This document shows, piece after piece, positions 55,521 to 61,203 of a DNA stretch of 61,203 bases; the first letter of the stretch is position 1, and every line of letters starts with the position of its first letter. The stretch is taken from the NCBI GenBank assembly GCA_903928895.1, contig CAIYSR010000111.1, forward strand, positions 1-61,203, given 5' to 3'. The position numbers and the translations under genes are program-made. This DNA comes from an uncultured Rhodospirillales bacterium. Its GTDB lineage: Bacteria > Pseudomonadota > Alphaproteobacteria > Acetobacterales > Acetobacteraceae. The notes under the pieces were generated by a model. The model was not told the DNA's origin, ran no database searches, and was given only the letters and a program-made list of their open reading frames with translations.

Positions 55521-55562
55521 GCATGGAAGTTTTTTTGCTTCTTTTTTACGAAAAAAAGAAGC
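55521..55562. terminator. Hairpin repeat copy 4 (left-half type)
   Basis: GCATGGAAGTTTTTTT leads into GCTTCTTTTTT paired with AAAAAAAGAAGC. It lies six bases from the stop of the AEC transporter on the opposite strand and would terminate that gene. It is inverted relative to copy 3, with about 150 bp of gene-free sequence between. Confidence 0.7.
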
Positions 55563-55567
55563 CCTCC

Positions 55568-56491
55568 CTACCCCAACCAGCCCAACAACACCGCCAAGGT
55601 CCCCACTGCAACCGCCGTCGAAACCACCACCGTACTCGCCGAAGCCTCCGCCATCGTTGCGAATCTACGCGCCAGCATGAACGCATTCGCCCCCGTCGGC
55701 ATCGCCGACGCCAGCACCACCACCTTGAACGCCACCCCCGTCACCCCGACGGAATAGGCAATCGCCCCCACCACCGCCGGCATCAACGCCAGCTTCAACA
55801 CCCCGCTCACCACCACCTCCCGCAAATCCCCCCATCCCTGCGGTTTCGGCAACGAGGCGCCGAGGCAGAACAACGCCAACGGCGGCCCCGCCCCGCCCAG
55901 CAACGAGAAGAACCGCTGCACACCCAACGGCACCGGTAATCCCAGAAACCGCCAGCCCAGCGCCACCACCATCGTCACGATCACCGGGTTCTTCAAAATC
56001 CCCGGAATCGCCGCCCGGATCACCCCCAGCGCCCCATTCCCCCGTCCCGTATCCGCCTCGATCAGGATCGTCGCCAGCGGCAACAGGAACGCCGAATGGA
56101 ACGCCACCACCGCCAGCAGATTCGCCACCCCCTCCCGCCCATACGCCGCATCGACAATCGGGATCCCCAGCATCACCGTGTTGCCGAACACGCTGTTCAG
56201 CCCGAACACGCTCGCCCCCGCCAGCCGCAACCCCAGCACCCGCCGGCCGAGTATCACCGCCAACCCGAACACCGCGAGCGCACCGGCCAGAAAACTCCCC
56301 GCCACATCCACCAGCCGCAACGGCGGCGCCGTCGTGATCGACAGGAACAACAGGCTCGGCATCGCCGCGAAAAACACGAAGTCGCTCATCCCCTTGATCG
56401 CGGACAATTCGAGCAGCCGCAGCCGCACCGCCCCCGCCCCCATCAGGATCAACCCGAATACCGGCCCGATGATCCCAAGAAGAATCCCCAC
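55568..56491 (-). CDS. AEC family transporter (auxin efflux carrier-like)
   Basis: A 307-residue membrane protein with about ten helices in two repeats. NSVFGNTVMLGIPIVDAAYG (about 99-118) and CLGASLPKPQGW (about 206-217) are typical of bacterial Mem_trans/AEC proteins, often malonate or other dicarboxylate transporters. The start is GTG at 56491, three bases after the gmk stop. Confidence 0.9.
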   Translation of the reverse strand: MGILLGIIGPVFGLILMGAGAVRLRLLELSAIKGMSDFVFFAAMPSLLFLSITTAPPLRLVDVAGSFLAGALAVFGLAVILGRRVLGLRLAGASVFGLNSVFGNTVMLGIPIVDAAYGREGVANLLAVVAFHSAFLLPLATILIEADTGRGNGALGVIRAAIPGILKNPVIVTMVVALGWRFLGLPVPLGVQRFFSLLGGAGPPLALFCLGASLPKPQGWGDLREVVVSGVLKLALMPAVVGAIAYSVGVTGVAFKVVVLASAMPTGANAFMLARRFATMAEASASTVVVSTAVAVGTLAVLLGWLG

Positions 56492-56494
56492 CCC

Positions 56495-57115
56495 TCAGCC
56501 AAACCCGTCCAGAAACGCCCGCAACCCGACCTGCCGCTTCACGCCCAGCCGCGCCGCCACCAGCACCGCGCGAGCCTGCTCGACGGCCACATCGAGATCC
56601 TCATTGACCAGCACATGATCGAACTCCGGCGCATGCGACATCTCCGCCCGCGCCGCCGCCATCCGTCCCGCGATCACCGCCTCGGCATCGGTTCCCCGCC
56701 CGCGCAACCGCCGCTCCAGCTCCGCCAAGGACGGCGGCAACACAAACACCCCCACCACATCGTCCGGCAACGCCGCCCGCATCTGCCGATGCCCCTGCCA
56801 GTCAATGTCGAACACCACATCCCGCCCCGCCGAAAGTGCCGCCTCCACTGGCTCCCGCGGCGTGCCGTAGGACTTTCCGAACACCCCCGCCCACTCCAGC
56901 AGCGCGCCGCCCGCCACCATCGCGTCATACCGGTCCTGGCCGATGAAGTGGTAATGCACCCCATCCTCCTCCCCCGCCCGCGCCGCCCGCGTCGTCACAC
57001 TCACCGACAAACTCAACCCTGGCTCGCTCTCCAGCAACCGCCGTGTGATCGTCGACTTCCCCGCCCCCGACGGGGCCGCGATCACCAGGCAAACGCCTCT
57101 GCGCATGATGCTCAT
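56495..57115 (-). CDS. gmk: Guanylate kinase
   Basis: A 206-residue enzyme phosphorylating GMP: P-loop APSGAGKST (about 13-21), SVSVTTRAARAGEEDGVHYHF (about 37-57, GMP-binding) and DIDWQGHRQMR (about 99-109). The ATG at 57115 overlaps the yicC stop (ATGA) and is preferred over an internal ATG three codons on. Confidence 0.97.
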   Translation of the reverse strand: MSIMRRGVCLVIAAPSGAGKSTITRRLLESEPGLSLSVSVTTRAARAGEEDGVHYHFIGQDRYDAMVAGGALLEWAGVFGKSYGTPREPVEAALSAGRDVVFDIDWQGHRQMRAALPDDVVGVFVLPPSLAELERRLRGRGTDAEAVIAGRMAAARAEMSHAPEFDHVLVNEDLDVAVEQARAVLVAARLGVKRQVGLRAFLDGFG

Positions 57116-58002
57116 TCGATGTTCTGCACCTGCTCGCGAAGCTGCTCGATCGTCGCCTTCAGCTTCAACCCCGTCGCCGTCAACGCCACCGACGCCGACT
57201 TCGAGCACAACGTATTGGCCTCCCGGTTGAACTCCTGCACCAGGAAGTCAAGCCGCCGCCCGACATTCTCCCCCTCCGCCAGCAACGCCCGCGCCGCATG
57301 GATATGCGCATCCAGCCGATCCAGCTCTTCCCGCACGTCGGACTTCCCGGCCAGCACGGCCACCTCCTGCGCAATCCGCTCCTCTGGCAACCCCGGCACC
57401 TCGCCGAGCAACCCCCGCACCACCTCCAGCATCCGCGCCTTCTGCATCGCCGGCTGCCCCGCCGCCTCCACCGCCGCCCGCGCACACAACGCCGCGATCT
57501 CGTCGATCTGCGCCGCCAACACCGCCCCGATCCGTGCCCCCTCCCCCTGCCGCGCCACCAGCAACCCCGCCAGCGCGGCCTCGAACCCGGCCACCACCGC
57601 CGCCGCCTGCGCCGCCACCACCGCCTCATCCAGCTCCGGCGCCACCGTCCGCAACACGCCGGGCAACGCCAGCAAAGCCTCCGCCCGCGGCGGCTCCGCC
57701 CCCGGAATCCGCCCCGCGATCTCCAACGCCAGCACCAGCACCTGCCCCAGCGCCGCCGGATCCGCCACCAGGCGCACCCCCTCCTCGCGCTTGATGGTCA
57801 AATTGGCATTCACGTTCCCCCGCTTCAGCCCCCGCCCCGCCACCTCCTTCAACCCGGCCTCAAGCCCATCGAATCCGCCCGGCAGCCGAAACCGCAGCTC
57901 CAGCCCCCGCCCGTTCACGCTGCGCAATTCCCACGCCCACGACATCCCCTCAGCACTCCCCTCGCTGCGCGCAAATCCGGTCATCGAGGTCAAAGCGGGC
58001 AT
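57112..58002 (-). CDS. yicC: YicC family endoribonuclease-like protein
   Basis: A 296-residue YicC protein: MPALTSMTGFARSEG (1-15, the family's hallmark start), WELRSVNGRGLELRFRLP (about 26-43) and the C-terminal GRRLDFLVQEFNREANTLCS (about 252-271). E. coli YicC is a ribonuclease. The yicC-gmk order is conserved in bacteria. It is divergent from the SDR gene at 58059. Confidence 0.96.
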   Translation of the reverse strand: MPALTSMTGFARSEGSAEGMSWAWELRSVNGRGLELRFRLPGGFDGLEAGLKEVAGRGLKRGNVNANLTIKREEGVRLVADPAALGQVLVLALEIAGRIPGAEPPRAEALLALPGVLRTVAPELDEAVVAAQAAAVVAGFEAALAGLLVARQGEGARIGAVLAAQIDEIAALCARAAVEAAGQPAMQKARMLEVVRGLLGEVPGLPEERIAQEVAVLAGKSDVREELDRLDAHIHAARALLAEGENVGRRLDFLVQEFNREANTLCSKSASVALTATGLKLKATIEQLREQVQNIE

Positions 58003-58058
58003 CGTGAAATCCCTGCAACGGATAGTCAGCCATACCACCGCTTTGCTAGCTTCGGAAC

Positions 58059-58844
58059 ATGACCCCTTACAAGACCGCCCTCATCACCGGCGCCTCCTCC
58101 GGCCTCGGCCGCGCCCTCGCCGAAGCCCTCGCTGGCCCCGGCGTCACGCTGCACCTCGGCGGACGAGACCTGCCCCGGCTCGAAGCCGCCGCCGCCGCCG
58201 TCCGCGCCAAAGGTGCCACCGCCCTTCCCCACGCGCTGGACGTCACCAACGCCCCCGCCACCCGCGCCTGGATCGAACAAGCCGGCCCGCTCGCCCTCGT
58301 CATCGCCAACGCCGGCATTTCCGGCGGCACCGGCCAGGGTCAAAGTGAAACCGAACGCCAGACCCGCGCCATCTTCGCCGCCAATCTGGACGGCGCGCTC
58401 AACACCATCCTCCCCGCCCTCGACGTCATGGCCACCCAATCCCCGGGCCCCGACGGCAGGCGCGGCACCATCGCCGCCGTTGCCTCCATCGCCGGCTTCC
58501 TGCCCACCCCCGGCGCCCCGGCCTATGGCGCCAGCAAAGCCGCGCTCGATGCCTGGACCCTTGCCTCGGCCCCCGCCGCCCAGGCGCGCGGCATCCATCT
58601 GGTCTCGATCTGCCCCGGCTTCGTCCGCACGCCGATGACGGCGGCCAACCCCTACAAGATGCCCGGCTTGATGGACGCCGAACCCGCCGCCGCCATCATC
58701 CTGCGCGGCCTGGCGCAAGACCGTCTGCGCATCGTCTTCCCGTGGTGGATGGGCGTGCTGGCCCGTAGCATCGCCTTGCTTCCCAACGCCGTGCGACTGA
58801 TGTCCCGCGCCGGATCCAAGCCCGTCTTGCCCGATCACCCATAA
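58059..58844 (+). CDS. SDR family oxidoreductase
   Basis: A 261-residue short-chain dehydrogenase: ITGASSGLGRALAEAL (about 9-24), NAGISGGTG (about 87-95), active-site Ser in AVASIAGF and Tyr/Lys in YGASKAAL (about 156-163). The C-terminal LPNAVRLMSRAGSK extension with hydrophobic stretches resembles membrane-associated SDRs. The substrate is unknown. Confidence 0.92.
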   Translation: MTPYKTALITGASSGLGRALAEALAGPGVTLHLGGRDLPRLEAAAAAVRAKGATALPHALDVTNAPATRAWIEQAGPLALVIANAGISGGTGQGQSETERQTRAIFAANLDGALNTILPALDVMATQSPGPDGRRGTIAAVASIAGFLPTPGAPAYGASKAALDAWTLASAPAAQARGIHLVSICPGFVRTPMTAANPYKMPGLMDAEPAAAIILRGLAQDRLRIVFPWWMGVLARSIALLPNAVRLMSRAGSKPVLPDHP

Positions 58845-58883
58845 TCCGCCACATCGGCCCCACCCATTTCCGAGGAACCCGCC

Positions 58884-59744
58884 ATGGACACCACCAATCC
58901 CGGCATCTGCCACTTCCGCATCGGCGATATCACCGTCACCGCCCTGAACGACGGCGCCTTCCAAGCCCAGACCGCCTATATCCAGGGCGTCCCCGCCAAC
59001 GAGATCGAGGACGAACTCCGCCGCACCTTCCGCGCCGTCCCGCCCCGCATCACCATCGGCGCCTTCCTCCTCACCATCGGCGGCCGGCATATCCTGGTCG
59101 ACAGCGGCAGCGGCACCGCCTTCGGCCCCGACCACGGCAACCTGCGCAAACATCTCGTCACCCTCGGCATCGCCCAGGCCGATATCGCCAAGGTCCTCGT
59201 CACCCACGCCCATATCGACCATGTCTCGGGCCTCATCGACCCCGAAGGCGCCGCCTATTTCCCCAATGCCGAAATCGTCCTGCACGAAGCCGAAATCGAC
59301 TTCTGGCTCAACGAGGCCAACGAAGCCGCCGCCGCCGACAAGAGCGGCTTCGTCACCGCCCGCACCGCCCTCACCCCCTATCTCGACCGCATCACCACGC
59401 TCCATGATGGCGCCGAAGCCACCCACGGCGTGTCCTGCGTGCATCTCCCCGGCCACACCCCCGGCCACTCCGGCTGGATGATCGCCTCGGGCACCGACGC
59501 CCTGCTGATCTGGGGCGACATCGTCCATGTCCCCGGCATCCAGTTCCTCCGCCCCGAAGCCGGCATGGGCTTCGACACCGACATCGCGCAGGGCCGCAAG
59601 ACCCGCGCCGGCATCCTCGAGCGCGTCACCACCGACCGCACCCGGATCGCCGGCATGCATCTCGATTTCCCCTGCTTCGGCCACGTCACGCGCTCCGGCA
59701 CCGGCTATGCGTTCGTCCCTGAAGTCTGGAAGCCGGTGCCCTGA
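58884..59744 (+). CDS. MBL-fold metallo-hydrolase
   Basis: A 286-residue metallo-beta-lactamase-fold protein with the metal motif THAHIDH (His108, His110, Asp112, His113), HLPGHTPGHSGW (about 190-201) and a final HLDFPCFGHV histidine (about 267). The layout is that of the AHL-lactonase/hydrolase group. The preceding GAGGAACCCGCC gives a ribosome binding site. The substrate is unknown. Confidence 0.92.
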   Translation: MDTTNPGICHFRIGDITVTALNDGAFQAQTAYIQGVPANEIEDELRRTFRAVPPRITIGAFLLTIGGRHILVDSGSGTAFGPDHGNLRKHLVTLGIAQADIAKVLVTHAHIDHVSGLIDPEGAAYFPNAEIVLHEAEIDFWLNEANEAAAADKSGFVTARTALTPYLDRITTLHDGAEATHGVSCVHLPGHTPGHSGWMIASGTDALLIWGDIVHVPGIQFLRPEAGMGFDTDIAQGRKTRAGILERVTTDRTRIAGMHLDFPCFGHVTRSGTGYAFVPEVWKPVP

Positions 59745-59748
59745 TCCG

Positions 59749-60921
59749 ATGAGCCTGCGCGCGGACTATTCAACCTCCGCGCTCGCCGCGGGCATCCTGG
59801 CCTGCTTCGTCGGTTTCGCCAGCACCTTCGCCGTCATCGTCCGCGGCCTGACCGCCGTCGGCGCATCGCCGGCGCAGGCCGCTTCAGGCCTGCTCGCGGT
59901 CTCCGTCGCGATGGGCCTGGCAACGATCGTGATGAGCCTCGCCACCCGCGAGCCGATCAGCATCGCCTGGACCACTCCCGGCGCCGCCTTGCTGGCAGGG
60001 TCGAGCATGGTACCGGGCGGCTTCGCCGGCGCCGTCGCGGCCTTCATCGTCTGTGCCGGGCTGATCCTGCTGGCCGGCCAGGTCCGCCTCCTCGGCCGCG
60101 CCGTCGCCGCGATCCCGACCCCGATCGCCAACGCGATGCTGGCCGGCGTCCTGCTCCCGCTCTGCCTCGCCCCGGTACGCGCCGTCGCCGCCACCCCCGC
60201 GATCGGACTTGCCATCGTCACCGCTTGGCTCCTGGTCGGCAAATTCAACCGTCTCTACGCCATGCCCGCCGCCGTCCTGGCCGCCGCCATCGCGATCGCC
60301 TTGACCGTCGACATCAGTGGCATCAAGCCCTCCGCCCTCTGGCCGGTGGCGGTCTTCGTCACCCCGCATTTCTCGATGCAGGGCGTGATCGGCCTCGCCT
60401 TGCCGCTGTTCATCGTCACCATGGCGTCTCAGAACATCCCCGGTCTCGCCGTGCTGAACCTCAACGGCTACTACCCCGACACCACCCGCGTCTTCACCGT
60501 GACCGGGCTGTTCTCCATCGCCGCCGCCCCGTTCGGCAGCGTCGCAGTCAATTTCGCCGCCATCACCGCCGCCATCACTGCCGGCGCCGACTGCCACCCC
60601 GACCCACGCCGCCGCTACTGGGGCACCCTCGTCGCCGGAACCGGCTACGTCTTCTACGGATTGCTCGCCGCCGCGGCGACCGCCTTCATGGCCGCCGCCC
60701 CGCCGCTGCTGATCGAGGCGGTCGCCGGGCTCGCACTGCTCGGCGCCTTCGGCTCCTCCCTGATGGGCGCGGTCAGTGACCCAAAGGAGCGCGAAGCCGC
60801 CGTCATCACCTTCCTCGTTGCCGCCACCGGTGTCAGCTGGTTCGGCATCAGCGGTGCCTTCTGGGGCCTGGTCGCCGGCGGCGCGATCCACCTGCTCGGC
60901 AAATGGCGGCCGCCCGCTTGA
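59749..60921 (+). CDS. benE: Benzoate/H+ symporter family transporter (BenE-like)
   Basis: A 390-residue membrane protein with about twelve helices: GILACFVGFASTFAVIVRGL (about 15-34), REPISIAWTTPGAALLAGS (about 68-86) and QNIPGLAVLNLNGY (about 229-242), all typical of BenE. No benzoate catabolic genes are adjacent, so the physiological substrate is open. It starts five bases after the MBL-fold gene and ends about 60 bp before a hairpin repeat. Confidence 0.93.
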   Translation: MSLRADYSTSALAAGILACFVGFASTFAVIVRGLTAVGASPAQAASGLLAVSVAMGLATIVMSLATREPISIAWTTPGAALLAGSSMVPGGFAGAVAAFIVCAGLILLAGQVRLLGRAVAAIPTPIANAMLAGVLLPLCLAPVRAVAATPAIGLAIVTAWLLVGKFNRLYAMPAAVLAAAIAIALTVDISGIKPSALWPVAVFVTPHFSMQGVIGLALPLFIVTMASQNIPGLAVLNLNGYYPDTTRVFTVTGLFSIAAAPFGSVAVNFAAITAAITAGADCHPDPRRRYWGTLVAGTGYVFYGLLAAAATAFMAAAPPLLIEAVAGLALLGAFGSSLMGAVSDPKEREAAVITFLVAATGVSWFGISGAFWGLVAGGAIHLLGKWRPPA

Positions 60922-60980
60922 TCAAATCGGATCTGTCGCATTGCACCCTTGCGGATCGCAGATGAAGCAACAGGAAGGAA

Positions 60981-61015
60981 GCGTTTCTTTTTTTGAAAAA
61001 AAGAAACAAAAAAAC
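60981..61015. terminator. Hairpin repeat copy 5 (right-half type)
   Basis: GTTTCTTTTTTT pairs perfectly with AAAAAAAGAAAC around a single G, followed by AAAAAAACT. It would terminate benE. Confidence 0.7.
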
Positions 61016-61054
61016 TCCGTTCCTGGTTTCACGCCCGATGGACCGAAAGTCGTC

Positions 61055-61078
61055 AACGGATAAAAGTTTTTCGCTCTT
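61055..61078. repeat. Truncated hairpin repeat copy 6 (left arm only)
   Basis: AACGGATAAAAGTTTTTCGC carries the family's left arm, but the palindromic hairpin that should follow is missing and unrelated sequence starts at about 61079. The break may be an insertion boundary. Confidence 0.5.
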
Positions 61079-61136
61079 ATTGCGGCACCTGTTGAGACCT
61101 GCGATTCTACCGTTGGCGCTTGGGGAGGACGGCCGG

Positions 61137-61203
61137 ATGGAGAATGGGGCATTCGCGCGATGGCTTGCCGTGATCGGAGATCTGGATGCCACACAACGCG
61201 TGC
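61137..61203 (+). CDS. 5' end of an unidentified gene, possibly a transposase
   Basis: An open frame starting MENGAFARWL at an ATG preceded by GGGGAGGA runs off the right edge after 22 codons. The short text and its position just after a broken repeat would fit the start of an IS transposase (IS1595-like is one possibility), but too little is present to assign a family. Confidence 0.35.
   Translation, partial: MENGAFARWLAVIGDLDATQRV

Overview
The window is about 61 kb of very GC-rich bacterial chromosome. Gene order in the core block (polA, dnaB, alr, mlaE/mlaF, radA, cvpA, purF) and the large load of ABC transporters and molybdenum hydroxylases suggest an alphaproteobacterium, most likely Rhodospirillales/Acetobacteraceae. 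That placement is an inference from gene content and order; no rRNA is present.

Left third (1-31 kb), mainly accessory metabolism. A minus-strand group (M20 hydrolase, CutC, luciferase-like oxidoreductase that runs off the left edge) is divergent from a tight nine-gene plus-strand operon (2894-13861). That operon encodes a FAD subunit, a fused [2Fe-2S]/molybdopterin hydroxylase, a 6-hydroxynicotinate-reductase-like Fe-S protein, a UPF0280 (ApbE-superfamily) protein, an AA_synth (DUF1185) protein and a branched-chain-amino-acid-type ABC importer. It looks like uptake plus hydroxylation and reduction of an N-heterocyclic acid such as nicotinate. The divergent promoter carries a GTATAC-centred palindrome resembling GntR-family operators. 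Then come a radical SAM protein, two glycosyltransferases of the families named for arsenosugar synthesis, a lipoprotein hydrolase, a compact exosortase locus (17718-19283), MoaB, a peptide-type solute-binding protein, an S51 peptidase, an orphan molybdenum-hydroxylase large subunit with its own MoaD-like partner, an 804-bp gene-poor stretch, and a polyamine module (potABCD-like plus a PuuB-like oxidase).

Middle (31-44 kb), housekeeping. It holds tRNA-Arg(CCG), an alpha/beta hydrolase, a CHCC zinc-finger protein, polA, dnaB with two DnaA-box-like sites upstream, alr, mlaE, mlaF, a GNAT acetyltransferase, radA, cvpA and purF.

Right third (44-61 kb), mixed. It holds an SDR, membrane glycosyltransferase-like proteins, an M16 protease divergent from an S10 carboxypeptidase, a DsbA-family protein, an enolase-superfamily/dehydrogenase pair, a GrdB-like protein coupled to a class III CoA-transferase, an AEC transporter, gmk-yicC, an SDR, an MBL-fold hydrolase and a BenE transporter. 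A possible transposase start lies at the right edge.

A family of A/T-rich hairpins (T-run/A-run palindromes with a shared GGATAAAAGTTTTT arm) recurs at gene ends at 13.9, 35.7, 55.3, 55.5, 61.0 and 61.06 kb. It appears to supply intrinsic, often bidirectional, terminators. The most interesting candidate system is the small exosortase locus: one short secreted protein with a sortable-looking C-terminus, one exosortase with a C-R-H triad, and one small membrane-anchored protein of unknown function.
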